Source of the DNA: Muribaculaceae bacterium
GTDB lineage: Bacteria > Bacteroidota > Bacteroidia > Bacteroidales > Muribaculaceae
NCBI GenBank assembly: GCA_017547845.1
Contig: JAFYNZ010000033.1
Coordinates: 1-64,000, forward strand
Length of the DNA stretch: 64,000 nucleotides
Direction of reading: 5' to 3'
Shown here: positions 15,139 through 24,418 of the stretch, piece by piece
How the letters are laid out: each line of letters begins with the position of its first letter
Numbering within the stretch: position 1 is the first letter of the stretch
Program-made: the position numbers and the translations under genes
The notes under the pieces: model-generated
The model's input: only the letters and a program-made list of their open reading frames with translations
What the model was told of the DNA's origin: nothing
Database searches by the model: none

Positions 15139-17803
15139 TGCTGTCGTCGTTTGTGAAGAGTTGTTGCTGACCGGTCAACTCGTCTCTGACATCGATTTGG
15201 CTTATCTCATCGTTGCTTTCGATAGCGATGTCGCCGTCTATCTCTGCCACAGCTGTTTCGCTCTCGGTCTCTTCGGGGAATCTTGTCGGCTCAAGTTCGG
15301 TGATAGATGCGATCTCGTAGGTCGAGATGCGTTTGCCCTTGGCTTTGAAACTCTTTACTCCGATAAATTCTTCAGCATCAATCTCTATGCTTCCACGCAC
15401 TTCGTCGGCACCACCGAACTTCACCTCAAGGCGGGGGAATGCTACGTCGGTCATCAAAATGATTTGCGACTTAGCGTCTTCGCCGATGAAACGTTGGCGT
15501 TTGGCTGATGCTTCGAATTTGAAGCGTTTCAGATATGGGAAACCGAGTGAAGCGTCGTTGAGGGCAACGGTCCAGATGGTGTTGGCGTCAAACTTGCGGA
15601 TCAAGCGAATGCCGTCGTCGTAGTGGTTGGTTTCGGCAAACGATGAGGTGTAGTACTCGCCATTGTCGTGAATGATGAGCACCTGGTCGTTGGCGTGGAA
15701 CTCGCCAAGGTAGTCGCCACGTCCGTCATAGTTGAGACGGAGTACATCGTGGTCAAACCACACTTTACGACCACCGAGCGTACTGGTGCCTTTCTCCTTG
15801 AGCGTGATACGATGGATTTCGTTCTTGGTGACAAGGTTGCCCAGTGCGTCTTTGCCCTTGATGTCGAGTTCGGCAAAATTGAGGTCAAACTGCAACACTT
15901 TGAGGCGGTGTTTTGGTTTGAGGGTGATGCGTAGCACTTCAGCTTCACCGTTAGGGTTGGCAGAGAACCATACAATCTTAGAGCCTGCTGCACCCTTGGT
16001 GAGGTCGTATTCTTTGTCGCGAGTCAGACCTGTGACGGCGAAGCGTTTCTTGTAGTAAGCACCGCCCTTGCCGTTGAGGTAGACGACGTTGTAGATGGTG
16101 CGTGAGTCGCCACGCTTGAATATATTGATATATAATACGTTTTTGCCGATATAGAGTTTTTCTTGCACCTTGACCATCTTGTACTTACCATCTTTGTAGA
16201 AGATGATAAGGTCGTCGATGTCGGAGCAGTTGCACACAAACTCATGCTCCTTTAGCGATGTGCCGATGAAGCCGCCATCGCGGTCGATGTAGAGTCGCTT
16301 GTTGGCTTCTGCCACCTTGGCAGCTTCGATTGAGTCGAAACCGCGAATGACTGTGCGACGAGGGTAGCCCTCGCCATATTTCTCTTTGAGGTGTTCGTAC
16401 CACTTGATGGTGAATGCAACGATATGCTCAATGTTGTGGCGAATTTGTGCGATTTCGCCGTTAAGTGCTTCGATGCGGTCATTCTGCTTGTCGGCATTGA
16501 ACTTGAGGATGCGTCCCATGCGGATTTCCCAAAGTTTCATGATGTCGTCGCGCGTAATGGCACGGTAGAACTCCGGTTTCCAAGGCTCGATACGCTTGTC
16601 GATGTGAGCGACAGCAGTGTCCATGTCCTTGGCTTGCTCGAGCTCTTTATCCTTATAGATGCGGTTTTCGATGAAGATTTTTTCAAGAGAAGCGAAGAGT
16701 TGAGCCTCTTGTGCTTCGTTGAGTTGAATGAGAAGTTCTTGACGAAGCATCTCTTGAGTGTGGTCGACTGAGAAGCGTAGTAAGTCGCTGACAGTCAAGA
16801 AGTGAGGTTTTTTGTCCCAGATTACGCAGCAGTTGGGCGAAATGCTCACTTCGCAGTCGGTGAATGCATAAAGCGCATCGATAGCTTTGTCGGACGATGT
16901 GCCAGGGATGAGGTGGACGATGATTTTGGCCGTAGCGGCAGTGTTGTCGTCGACCTTGCGTATCTTAATCTTGCCCTTCTCTTGGGCGCTGATGATAGAA
17001 GCGATTAGAGTAGATGTCGTTTTGCCAAATGGCAACTCAGTGATGGCAAGTGTCTTATTGTCAATCTTTTCGATTTTGGCTCTGACTTTTACTGCACCGC
17101 CACGCTCGCCGTCGTTGTAGCGTGCGACATCAATGAAACCACCTGTCTGGAAGTCGGGATACAGCTTGAATGGCTCATCGTGCAAATATGCTATCGCTGC
17201 GTCGAGGAGCTCGTTGAAGTTGTGAGGCAGAATTTTGGAAGACAGACCGACGGCGATACCTTCGACACCTTGTGCCAAAAGCAACGGGAATTTCACAGGC
17301 AGAGTGACAGGCTCTTTCTTGCGACCGTCGTAGGATGGTGTCCACTCCGTAATCTTCGGACTGAACACTGTCTCAAGGGCAAACTCTGAGAGACGAGCCT
17401 CGATGTAACGAGGTGCTGCGGCTGAGTCACCTGTCAGGATATTACCCCAGTTACCTTGAGTGTCGATAAGCAGTTCTTTCTGACCGAGTTGCACCAATGC
17501 ATCGCCTATCGAAGCGTCACCATGAGGGTGATACTGCATCGTGTTGCCGACGATGTTGGCAACCTTGTTGTATCGACCATCGTCGAGCGTCTGCATCGAG
17601 TGGAGGATACGGCGCTGCACGGGTTTGAGACCATCTTCGATGTGAGGAACGGCACGCTCAAGGATTACATAACTTGCATAGTCCAAAAACCAATTTTGGA
17701 ACATTCCTGAAAGTAATGTCTTCTTATCCGAGCCGGGAACGCCATAGTTTTTAGGAGTTGATGTCTCTTGTGAGTCAAATATTTCTTCGGTGTCTTCTGC
17801 CAT
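15131..17803 (-). CDS. parC: DNA topoisomerase IV subunit A
   Basis: An 890-residue type IIA topoisomerase subunit that cuts and rejoins DNA to decatenate daughter chromosomes, working with ParE, which is not in this window. The N-terminus has YASYVILERAVPHIEDGLKP and PVQRRILHSM. The catalytic Tyr is Tyr133 in DSAAAPRYIEARLS. The quinolone region reads HPHGDASIGDA, with Ala97 where many enzymes carry the drug-contacting Ser. The C-terminal half is a beta-pinwheel-like domain with an acidic tail. ParC is preferred to GyrA because the canonical GyrA box (QRRGGKG type) is absent and the start matches Bacteroidetes ParC. A promoter lies 28 bases upstream. Confidence 0.85.
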   Translation of the reverse strand: MAEDTEEIFDSQETSTPKNYGVPGSDKKTLLSGMFQNWFLDYASYVILERAVPHIEDGLKPVQRRILHSMQTLDDGRYNKVANIVGNTMQYHPHGDASIGDALVQLGQKELLIDTQGNWGNILTGDSAAAPRYIEARLSEFALETVFSPKITEWTPSYDGRKKEPVTLPVKFPLLLAQGVEGIAVGLSSKILPHNFNELLDAAIAYLHDEPFKLYPDFQTGGFIDVARYNDGERGGAVKVRAKIEKIDNKTLAITELPFGKTTSTLIASIISAQEKGKIKIRKVDDNTAATAKIIVHLIPGTSSDKAIDALYAFTDCEVSISPNCCVIWDKKPHFLTVSDLLRFSVDHTQEMLRQELLIQLNEAQEAQLFASLEKIFIENRIYKDKELEQAKDMDTAVAHIDKRIEPWKPEFYRAITRDDIMKLWEIRMGRILKFNADKQNDRIEALNGEIAQIRHNIEHIVAFTIKWYEHLKEKYGEGYPRRTVIRGFDSIEAAKVAEANKRLYIDRDGGFIGTSLKEHEFVCNCSDIDDLIIFYKDGKYKMVKVQEKLYIGKNVLYINIFKRGDSRTIYNVVYLNGKGGAYYKKRFAVTGLTRDKEYDLTKGAAGSKIVWFSANPNGEAEVLRITLKPKHRLKVLQFDLNFAELDIKGKDALGNLVTKNEIHRITLKEKGTSTLGGRKVWFDHDVLRLNYDGRGDYLGEFHANDQVLIIHDNGEYYTSSFAETNHYDDGIRLIRKFDANTIWTVALNDASLGFPYLKRFKFEASAKRQRFIGEDAKSQIILMTDVAFPRLEVKFGGADEVRGSIEIDAEEFIGVKSFKAKGKRISTYEIASITELEPTRFPEETESETAVAEIDGDIAIESNDEISQIDVRDELTGQQQLFTNDDSNE

Positions 17804-17830
17804 ATCTGTCTTTATAAGGTGTTTTCGATG

Positions 17831-17862
17831 TAAAGTTACAAAAAATCACAAAACACTGCAAA
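17831..17862 (-). promoter_or_regulatory. Promoter of parC (Bacteroidetes primary sigma type)
   Basis: On the minus strand a -33 TTTG (17862-17859), a 20-base spacer and a -7 TAACTTTA (17838-17831) are seen, one mismatch from TAnnTTTG. The start codon of parC follows at 17803. Confidence 0.65.
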
Positions 17863-17982
17863 TAAAATGCTCGTCAGCCGTCAAATTTTACACGAAATAT
17901 CGCAGTGGTTGGCCATTTGAGAGGTTGAAATAGGTCGAAAAACAGAAAAAATGCTTGAAACTGAAATTTTTTTGACGGAAAA

Positions 17983-18014
17983 TTTGCACGGTTCGAAAAA
18001 AGGTTGTAACTTTG
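17983..18014 (+). promoter_or_regulatory. Promoter of first tRNA-Pro
   Basis: TTTG (17983-17986), 20-base spacer, TAACTTTG (18007-18014): a perfect Bacteroidetes housekeeping promoter. Transcription should begin near 18021, about 58 bases before the mature tRNA. Confidence 0.85.
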
Positions 18015-18078
18015 CACCGCATTTGAGAGATGACCGCTATAGAGCGTCGCAAAAAAATCGAAATAATGCATCAACCTT

Positions 18079-18153
18079 CGGGGTGTAGCGCAGTCCGGTT
18101 AGCGCACCTGCTTTGGGAGCAGGGGGTCCCAGGTTCGAATCCTGGTACCCCGA
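18079..18153 (+). tRNA. tRNA-Pro(UGG), copy 1
   Basis: A 75-base cloverleaf: acceptor CGGGGTG pairs with TACCCCG (18146-18152), discriminator A. The anticodon arm is CCTGC-TTTGGGA-GCAGG with anticodon TGG, and the T arm holds GGTTCGAATCC. CCA is not encoded. It is followed by its own terminator and is nearly identical to the copy at 18610. Confidence 0.96.
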
Positions 18154-18165
18154 CGATGGGGTAAG

Positions 18166-18213
18166 AATAAACTTCAACAATTGATTCGTCAATGTTGGAG
18201 TTTATTTGTTTTT
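18166..18213 (+). terminator. Terminator of tRNA-Pro copy 1
   Basis: The arm AATAAACTTCAACAATTGA (18166-18184) pairs with the arm at 18189-18206 around a TTCG tetraloop, with one bulged A, followed by TGTTTTT. The second tRNA copy has the same hairpin with compensating base changes. Confidence 0.9.
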
Positions 18214-18241
18214 ACACCTTTGTGAGATAAATCTTTGGACT

Positions 18242-18421
18242 ATGAACGATAAGAATGATGAAACAAAGTTTCTGTCGATTGCGATGTGTATGGGTGTTTC
18301 TCTCGGTTGTGCATTCGGATTGGCAATCGACAATCTTGCCATCGGGATGTGTCTCGGATTGAGTATAGGTGTGGCTGTCGGCATCGCTATCGACTCAAAA
18401 CGCAAGGATGGCGACAAATAA
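18242..18421 (+). CDS. Small glycine-zipper membrane protein
   Basis: A 59-residue protein begins MNDKNDETKFLSIAMCMGVS and is made of two hydrophobic, Gly-rich helices: SIAMCMGVSLGCAFGLAI and AIGMCLGLSIGVAVGIAI, ending in a basic-acidic tail SKRKDGDK. Repeated GxxxG spacing marks a glycine zipper, so a two-helix hairpin in the inner membrane is likely. The two halves resemble each other, suggesting internal duplication. Function is unknown. ATG 18242 is chosen because the upstream in-frame ATG at 18206 lies in the terminator of the tRNA. The gene sits alone between two tRNA-Pro copies. Confidence 0.75.
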   Translation: MNDKNDETKFLSIAMCMGVSLGCAFGLAIDNLAIGMCLGLSIGVAVGIAIDSKRKDGDK

Positions 18422-18515
18422 CGCTCGATTCTGTGCCAGAAAATAGACTGAAAGGGGCTAAATCAAGCGGTTTTAAGCGATTTTGATAAAAAATCTGAAA
18501 AAAGTTGCCTTAAAA

Positions 18516-18547
18516 TTTGCACAGTTCGGAAAAAGGTCGTAACTTTG
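18516..18547 (+). promoter_or_regulatory. Promoter of second tRNA-Pro
   Basis: TTTG (18516-18519), 20-base spacer, TAACTTTG (18540-18547), matching the promoter of copy 1 except for scattered spacer changes. Confidence 0.85.
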
Positions 18548-18609
18548 CACCGCATTTGAGAGATGACCGCTATAGAGCGTCGCAAAAATCGAAATAATGC
18601 ATCAACCTT

Positions 18610-18684
18610 CGGGGTGTAGCGCAGTCCGGTTAGCGCACCTGCTTTGGGAGCAGGGGGTCCCAGGTTCGAATCCTGGTACCCCGA
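18610..18684 (+). tRNA. tRNA-Pro(UGG), copy 2
   Basis: The mature region is the same 75 bases as copy 1, with anticodon TGG. The duplicated unit also includes promoter, 5' flank and terminator. Two bases of an A run in the 5' flank are deleted relative to copy 1. Confidence 0.96.
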
Positions 18685-18696
18685 CGATGGGGTAAG

Positions 18697-18746
18697 AATA
18701 GGCTTCAATAATTGATTCGTCAATGTTGGAGCCTATTCATTTTTTT
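18697..18746 (+). terminator. Terminator of tRNA-Pro copy 2
   Basis: AATAGGCTTCAATAATTGA (18697-18715) pairs with the arm at 18720-18737 around TTCG, then CATTTTTTT. Relative to copy 1, AA to GG on the left is matched by TT to CC on the right, and a C-G pair became a U-G pair. Confidence 0.9.
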
Positions 18747-18937
18747 CGCACTATTTAGATATAAAACTGTTGTATCGTGGGGCCGGAATTAAATGCATCA
18801 AGAATGTGAGCGATGGTCGTACATTGGAGAAGTTGCTCGATTTTTTTATCATTTTTTTACGACAGACAAAACAATGCGTGGTGAATGTTTGTTGTCTTTA
18901 AGAAATTAACAGCAATCAATAGATTAAAACGTTTTTT

Positions 18938-19540
18938 ATGAAGAAATTTTTGTGGTCGCTTTTAGCGCTGATGATATTTGCTCCGTCGGCTTTGGCTGTT
19001 GAGAAGGTGCAGGGTGAAGTATTTGCCGGTATGAATGTGTCGAATATGACACGTTTCGACTCGAAAGTGGGCTTTCAAGTCGGTGCAAGAATGGAAATTC
19101 CGATGAAGATGATTGTCAATGGTGCATACATCAATGGTGCATTCGCATTGACTCTCAAGGGTGCTCAAAGTGATTTGGGACATGAAAGATTCAGCTCAGA
19201 TGCCTACTATTTCGAGATACCGATACACGTCGGCTATAAGCATTATTTCAACGAAAAGGTTGGTATTTTCGGTGAATTTGGTCCATATTTCGCGATGGGC
19301 TCATTTGGTAGGACAGGTATTAAGACCGATATAGGTGGAATGTCGTACGACACGTTTAGTGACATCGGTCCTAATGGTCTCAAGAACTTCGATATGGGTC
19401 TTGGATTTCGTGTCGGTGCAGAGATAGCTCGCAAAGTGCCTATCGCTTTGGGGTATGATTTCGGTATCGTAAATATCGCTCGAAATGACTATTCGTGCAA
19501 AAACTCCAACTTCTATATCACGGTCGGCTACAAATTCTAA
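18938..19540 (+). CDS. Outer-membrane beta-barrel (porin-like) protein
   Basis: A 200-residue protein has a signal peptide MKKFLWSLLALMIFAPSALA and then eight or so amphipathic strands, for example VQGEVFAGMNVSNMTRF, GVFGEFGPYFAMGSFG-like and the final YITVGYKF, which ends in an aromatic residue as barrel proteins do. It fits the small OmpA-like/porin barrel family (PF13568 type) of Bacteroidetes. Ligand or cargo is unknown. It is transcribed alone, converging on the GDP-fucose genes. Confidence 0.8.
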   Translation: MKKFLWSLLALMIFAPSALAVEKVQGEVFAGMNVSNMTRFDSKVGFQVGARMEIPMKMIVNGAYINGAFALTLKGAQSDLGHERFSSDAYYFEIPIHVGYKHYFNEKVGIFGEFGPYFAMGSFGRTGIKTDIGGMSYDTFSDIGPNGLKNFDMGLGFRVGAEIARKVPIALGYDFGIVNIARNDYSCKNSNFYITVGYKF

Positions 19541-19666
19541 TGCCTAATCCTCGCGGCTGCGTATGATAGTCGCATACATATAGTTTACTGATAACAAACA
19601 AACTTCGATATCCTTATGGATATCACCTGCAAATCGAATCATTAGATCATAATATGTCAATCACAG

Positions 19667-19694
19667 CAACGGCTACCCTCTGAGGTAGCCGTTG
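19667..19694. terminator. Hairpin between convergent genes
   Basis: CAACGGCTACC (19667-19677) pairs perfectly with GGTAGCCGTTG (19684-19694) around a six-base loop. No T run follows on either strand, so termination may rely on other factors or the hairpin may protect 3' ends. Confidence 0.5.
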
Positions 19695-19729
19695 TCGTAG
19701 ATATGTGAGATGAATTGTGATGTCGAGTG

Positions 19730-20824
19730 TCAGATGTGGTTGATGCAGATGCCTTGGAGATACCATTGATAGAGGCGGTGTATACCATCTTCGATCTCTA
19801 TCTTGTGCTGCCAGCCGAGGGCGTGCAATTTGCTGACATCGGTCAGTTTGCGCATCGTGCCGTCAGGTTTGCTGCTATCCCATAAAAGTTGTCCCTTAAA
19901 GTCGATCTCCTTGACTATCATCTCTGCTGCTTGGCGAATGCTGACTTCCTTGCCGGTGCCCACGTTGATGTGGCAATTGCGTATCTCTTTGCAGTCGGCG
20001 TCGTAGGTGTCGCGGAAATCGACGTTGAGCAATACATGGACACTTGCATCTGCCATCTCTTCGCTCCATAGAAACTCACGCATCGGTGCACCTGTACCCC
20101 ATAGTGTTACGCTCTCCGATGAGATGCCGTATTTGCCAAGTATGTCGATGATCTCTTGCTCCGATGCATTGCCGTCGACACCTTCAACCGGACGAAGGTT
20201 GATGTCCTTGCGCACAGCGTCCCAGTCACCTTCGTTAAGACATTTAGCAAGGTGGATTTTGCGTATCATAGCAGGGAGAACGTGGGAGTTCTCGAGGTGG
20301 AAATTGTCGTTAGGACCATAGAGGTTAGTCGGCATCACAGCGATATAGTTGGTGCCGTATTGGAGGTTGAAACTTTCGCACATCTTCAGACCTGCTATCT
20401 TGGCGATGGCGTAAGGCTCATTGGTGTATTCAAGAGGGGAGGTGAGGAGTGTGTCCTCTGTCATCGGTTGAGGTGCTTCGCGAGGATAGATGCATGTGCT
20501 ACCCAAGAAAAGAAGACGCTTCACGCCATGTCGCCACGCTTCGCCGATTACGTTTTGCTGAATCTGGAGGTTTTCGTAGATAAAGTCGGCACGATAACGG
20601 AGGTTGGCCATGATGCCACCGACGTGTGCCGCTGCGAGCACTACTGCGTCGGGTTGCTCCTCGTCGAAGAAGCGTTTGACTGCTGCTCCGTCGAGCAAGT
20701 CGAGTTCCTTATGGGTGCGACCGACAAGGTTGGTAAATCCGCGAGCCTCCAAATTTTTCCATATGGCAGAACCTACGAGACCGCGATGTCCGGCAACATA
20801 TATCTTGCTATTTTTGTCGAGCAT
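19730..20824 (-). CDS. fcl: GDP-L-fucose synthase
   Basis: This 364-residue SDR enzyme makes GDP-L-fucose from GDP-4-keto-6-deoxymannose by epimerisation and NADPH reduction. It shows the nucleotide-binding motif VAGHRGLVGSAIW (about residues 9-21), AAAHVGGIMANLRY, the catalytic Ser in LFLGSTCIYPREAPQPM and YxxxK in EPYAIAKIAG. The family length is usually near 320; the extra residues come from an insertion around ASEQEIIDILGKYGIS, seen in Bacteroidales versions. It follows gmd by 40 bases on the same strand. GDP-fucose would feed capsule, lipopolysaccharide and protein O-glycan synthesis. Confidence 0.93.
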   Translation of the reverse strand: MLDKNSKIYVAGHRGLVGSAIWKNLEARGFTNLVGRTHKELDLLDGAAVKRFFDEEQPDAVVLAAAHVGGIMANLRYRADFIYENLQIQQNVIGEAWRHGVKRLLFLGSTCIYPREAPQPMTEDTLLTSPLEYTNEPYAIAKIAGLKMCESFNLQYGTNYIAVMPTNLYGPNDNFHLENSHVLPAMIRKIHLAKCLNEGDWDAVRKDINLRPVEGVDGNASEQEIIDILGKYGISSESVTLWGTGAPMREFLWSEEMADASVHVLLNVDFRDTYDADCKEIRNCHINVGTGKEVSIRQAAEMIVKEIDFKGQLLWDSSKPDGTMRKLTDVSKLHALGWQHKIEIEDGIHRLYQWYLQGICINHI

Positions 20825-20864
20825 AACCGATGTTGTTTATGTTTTCGAGTAAGGGTAGTCGGGT

Positions 20865-21941
20865 TTAGTCGTGAGATTTGTCATGAAGTTTGCGAGCAAA
20901 TTTCATATCGTGTTCGACCATGAGTCTTACCAATTCTTGGAATGGAGTCTTTGTAGGGTTCCAACCGAGGAGTGTCTTCGCTTTGGTAGGGTCGCCGAGC
21001 AACTGCTCCACTTCGCATGGTCGGAAGAATTTAGGATCGACTTCGACGAGAGTCTTGCCGGTAGCGATGTCGATACCTTTTTCGTCAACGCCATTGCCTT
21101 CCCAGCGAAGTTCGATGCCGGCGTGACGGAATGCGAGTGTGCAGAATTCGCGCACAGTGTGCATCTCGCCTGTAGCGATTACAAAGTCCTCAGGTGTAGG
21201 GTGTTGGAGTATGAGCCACATACATTCCACATAGTCCTTGGCATAGCCCCAGTCGCGAAGTGCGTCGAGGTTGCCGAGGTACAACTTGTCTTGGAAACCT
21301 TGAGCGATGCGAGCGGCAGCAAGCGTAATCTTGCGAGTTACAAATGTTTCGCCACGGCGTTCGCTCTCGTGATTGAAGAGGATACCGTTTACTGCAAACA
21401 TGCCATAGCTTTCGCGGTAGTTTTTGGTGATCCAGAAGCCATATTGCTTTGCCACGCCGTAAGGGGAACGAGGGTAGAAAGGTGTTGTCTCCTTTTGAGG
21501 CACTTCCTGCACCTTGCCAAACAATTCCGACGTAGAAGCTTGGTAGATTTTGGTCTTTTGTTCCATGCCGAGGATTCTGACAGCTTCGAGCAGACGGAGA
21601 GTGCCGATGGCGTCGGTGTCGGCAGTGTATTCCGGCACATCAAAACTCACCTTGACGTGGCTTTGAGCTGCGAGGTTGTAGATTTCGTCGGGTTGCACCT
21701 GCTGTATGATGCGAATCAGAGAACTGGAGTCGGTCATATCGCCCCAATGGAGGTTGACGAGTCGCTTATTTTTCATGTCGCGCACCCATTCATCGAGATA
21801 TAGATGCTCGATGCGAGCAGTGTTGAACGACGATGAGCGACGCATAATGCCATGCACTTCATAGCCCTTTTCGATTAGAAACTCGGCGAGATATGATCCG
21901 TCTTGACCGGTGATACCAGTGATTAATGCTACTTTAGCCAT
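20865..21941 (-). CDS. gmd: GDP-mannose 4,6-dehydratase
   Basis: This 358-residue SDR enzyme converts GDP-mannose to GDP-4-keto-6-deoxymannose, the first step to GDP-fucose. It begins [20 protein letters not shown] with the TGxxGxxG motif, followed by [37 protein letters not shown], the catalytic [11 protein letters not shown], and YGVAKQY as YxxxK. ATG 21941 is chosen over one 24 bases upstream because the conserved family start is MAKVALITG. It forms a two-gene operon with fcl. Confidence 0.94.
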   Translation of the reverse strand: MAKVALITGITGQDGSYLAEFLIEKGYEVHGIMRRSSSFNTARIEHLYLDEWVRDMKNKRLVNLHWGDMTDSSSLIRIIQQVQPDEIYNLAAQSHVKVSFDVPEYTADTDAIGTLRLLEAVRILGMEQKTKIYQASTSELFGKVQEVPQKETTPFYPRSPYGVAKQYGFWITKNYRESYGMFAVNGILFNHESERRGETFVTRKITLAAARIAQGFQDKLYLGNLDALRDWGYAKDYVECMWLILQHPTPEDFVIATGEMHTVREFCTLAFRHAGIELRWEGNGVDEKGIDIATGKTLVEVDPKFFRPCEVEQLLGDPTKAKTLLGWNPTKTPFQELVRLMVEHDMKFARKLHDKSHD

Positions 21942-21963
21942 AGGTAAGTTTTGAGTTATAAAC

Positions 21964-22010
21964 AAAAAAGAGGATTCAACACTCGGAACCCCGATGAGTC
22001 AATCCTCTTT
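21964..22010 (-). terminator. Terminator of tRNA-Leu
   Basis: On the minus strand AAAGAGGATT pairs with AATCCTCTTT and is followed by more T residues (plus-strand A run 21964-21970). It lies directly after the tRNA and before gmd. Confidence 0.85.
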
Positions 22011-22014
22011 CAAT

Positions 22015-22099
22015 TGGTGCGCACGAAGGGACTCGAACCCCCACGTCGTCAGACACTAGATCCTAAGTCTAGCGCGGCTACCAATTACGCCACGTGCGC
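22015..22099 (-). tRNA. tRNA-Leu(UAG)
   Basis: On the minus strand the acceptor GCGCACG pairs with CGTGCGC, discriminator A, and CCA appears to be encoded (22017-22015). The anticodon arm CTAGA-CTTAGGA-TCTAG gives anticodon TAG. A long variable arm, typical of leucine tRNA, precedes the T arm GGGTTCGAGTCCC-like sequence. Confidence 0.95.
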
Positions 22100-22110
22100 A
22101 TTTGCGACTG

Positions 22111-22142
22111 CAAAGTTACTACCATTTTCTGAATTATCCAAA
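22111..22142 (-). promoter_or_regulatory. Promoter of tRNA-Leu
   Basis: On the minus strand TTTG (22142-22139), 20-base spacer, TAACTTTG (22118-22111): a perfect match to the primary sigma consensus 12 bases before the tRNA. Confidence 0.85.
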
Positions 22143-22206
22143 TTTTTACCCACTTTTGTTTTCTCGCAATTCTATTTTTTCGGGAAATTGAATTCTCCCT
22201 TCGGGA

Positions 22207-24375
22207 TTATATGTCGATGCGATTGCGACGCGATGAGCGACGCTTGCGATAGTCGGAGAATTGCGCTCGCCAACGATTGACTGAAAGCAATAGTGGTGAT
22301 GGGTTGGATGTAATGGTTGCCGACAATGGGTCGATAGGGGTAGGCATCTCCGCTTCTGCGCCAAATTGTTCCGGATAGATAATCATAATGTTGTGGTTGG
22401 CAAAATAGCGACTGAGGAATGTCGGCATTGCTTCCATGTCGGACGAGAAGGAGATAGATGTGCGGCGTGCGCCGATGACTACCAGCAAGTCGTCGTCATG
22501 GATACGATTGGAGAGCATGATGAAATCGTCCCATGTCTCCATTTCGCGATACTCGTGAGAAATGGTGTACTTTTCTGCTGTCAGGACACCTTGAATGTAT
22601 GGTATCGTCTCCTTGTAGGCTATGAATATCGCCTTGCAACCGACCTGTGTGGCGAGGTTGCCGATGCGTGTTACCCACTGACGGAATCCGGTCTCAAACT
22701 CGGCTTTCGGTGGCACTACGACCACGATACGAGTGACGGTGTTGACCGGTATGAAGCAGCGACTCATGATGATTGACTTGTTGGTCGCACGAAGCAACTG
22801 CTCAATCATTGAGCCGTAGAAGGTGTCGACAATATTTGACTTGCGGTGCAGACCGATAATAATGTCGGTGCAGTTCTTCTCTTTAAGCACATTGACAAGA
22901 CCTGTGGCAATGTTGATATCGTATCGCTCTACGTCATCTACCTTCACATCGACAGCCGATGCCACCTTCACGGCGGTCTGCAGCGCATTCTTGCCCATGG
23001 CGATATTGGCAGGGTCATCGTTGTTGCGCACATATAGAGCCGTCAGAGGAAGTTTGTTTTTAGGGTGACGCATATAGATGGCTATCTTCATAATGCCTTC
23101 TGCTGTCAACGGGTTGGCCACAGCCACCAGTTGACGGGCATTGCTACGCTTTGAGCCTGTCTCATGCTTGAGTTTCTCTTCGGCAATTCCCATGCGCAAT
23201 TTCATCGCAGCACGCTCTGTGGCAATCGAAGCGATGGCGCAACAGCCGAGGATCATCAATACTGCTCCGTTCATCACATCTTCGGATATGAGTCCATACT
23301 GATAGCCGACCATCGTTGCGGCAATCGTTGCAGCCGCCTTACCCGATGTCAAGCCAAACATCAGCATGCGTTCCACTTTGTCGAAGCCATACACTCGCTG
23401 GGCAATGTAGACTGCCAACCATTTGCAAACCAACGCTACGACTATCATGTTGAGCGCAATCCATGCCACATTCCAACCCTTGAGAATCACATTGATGTTG
23501 ATCAACATGCCGACTCCGATAAGGAAGTATGGGATAAACACAGCGTTGCCGACAAACTCTATGCGATTCATCAGCGCCGAGCGTTTGGGTATGTATCGAT
23601 TGAGTACAAGTCCGGCGAGGAAGGCGCCGAGGATTGCTTCAAGACCGATGAGTTGAGCCAACAATGAAGCAAGAAGCATCACTGCCATAACATATATGTA
23701 CTGCGTCACAGGCTCGTTGACACTCTTGAAAAAGCGTCGTGTCATGATAGGTACAAGGTAGTAGAGCGCTCCGCAATAGACTATCAGCAGTCCGAACAGA
23801 CGCAAGATGCGAAACCATTGAAACACCCCATGCTCCTGCACTGCGACCACTTCAGCCAGCACCACAAGTGCAAGCAATACAGCGACCACCGTCCCGCATA
23901 TAGATATGACGGCCGACCGGGAATTGGTCAGTCCGAAACGCGCCGTTATGGGATAGGATATCAGCGTATGGGAAGCATACATCGAGGCTATAAGCGTACT
24001 TGTCAGCCACGAAGTGTCTAATATATAATGAGTTAGCAATAATCCCCCGACCATAGGGATAGCAAACGATATCAAACCGAAAAGCACCCCTTTCCGTAGA
24101 TTCTGCTTGAGGTTGAACATATCTATCTCCACCCCCGCCAGAAACATCAGGTAGAGGATACCGACCTGTCCGAATATCTGGAAACTGGCGTCACGCTCGA
24201 GGATGTTGAAGCCATAAGGACCGACGACCATACCCGCCAAAATCATGCCGATGATGTGGGGTATCTTCAGTCGACGCAGCAACAGAGGAGTAAACAAAAT
24301 AATGACCAAGACCAGCAGAAAGATTGCCACCGGTTGACGCAAAGGAAACTCCATGAGTGCTGTAGATAGATTCAT
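22207..24375 (-). CDS. CPA2 cation:proton antiporter with C-terminal USP-like domain
   Basis: This 722-residue protein has about 12 transmembrane helices in residues 15-390, with the family motif LRRLKIPHIIGMILAGMVVGPYG and LMFLAGVEIDMF, where the Asp belongs to the ion-binding motif. The soluble C-terminal part (about 410-690) has two USP-like alpha/beta segments (TALYVRNNDDPAN, NCTDIIIGLHRKS, DDLLVVIGARRTS). It should exchange Na+ or K+ for protons across the inner membrane. A promoter (24380-24410) lies so close that ATG 24375 would give a leaderless message; the next ATG at 24354 (MEFPLRQP) is a real alternative. Confidence 0.87.
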   Translation of the reverse strand: MNLSTALMEFPLRQPVAIFLLVLVIILFTPLLLRRLKIPHIIGMILAGMVVGPYGFNILERDASFQIFGQVGILYLMFLAGVEIDMFNLKQNLRKGVLFGLISFAIPMVGGLLLTHYILDTSWLTSTLIASMYASHTLISYPITARFGLTNSRSAVISICGTVVAVLLALVVLAEVVAVQEHGVFQWFRILRLFGLLIVYCGALYYLVPIMTRRFFKSVNEPVTQYIYVMAVMLLASLLAQLIGLEAILGAFLAGLVLNRYIPKRSALMNRIEFVGNAVFIPYFLIGVGMLININVILKGWNVAWIALNMIVVALVCKWLAVYIAQRVYGFDKVERMLMFGLTSGKAAATIAATMVGYQYGLISEDVMNGAVLMILGCCAIASIATERAAMKLRMGIAEEKLKHETGSKRSNARQLVAVANPLTAEGIMKIAIYMRHPKNKLPLTALYVRNNDDPANIAMGKNALQTAVKVASAVDVKVDDVERYDINIATGLVNVLKEKNCTDIIIGLHRKSNIVDTFYGSMIEQLLRATNKSIIMSRCFIPVNTVTRIVVVVPPKAEFETGFRQWVTRIGNLATQVGCKAIFIAYKETIPYIQGVLTAEKYTISHEYREMETWDDFIMLSNRIHDDDLLVVIGARRTSISFSSDMEAMPTFLSRYFANHNIMIIYPEQFGAEAEMPTPIDPLSATITSNPSPLLLSVNRWRAQFSDYRKRRSSRRNRIDI

Positions 24376-24379
24376 GTCA

Positions 24380-24410
24380 CAAAATTACAAAATTTAGAGC
24401 ACACCACAAA
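24380..24410 (-). promoter_or_regulatory. Promoter of the antiporter gene
   Basis: On the minus strand TTTG (24410-24407), a 19-base spacer and TAATTTTG (24387-24380). The -7 box ends 5 bases before the first ATG. Confidence 0.65.
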
Positions 24411-24418
24411 ATAATACG

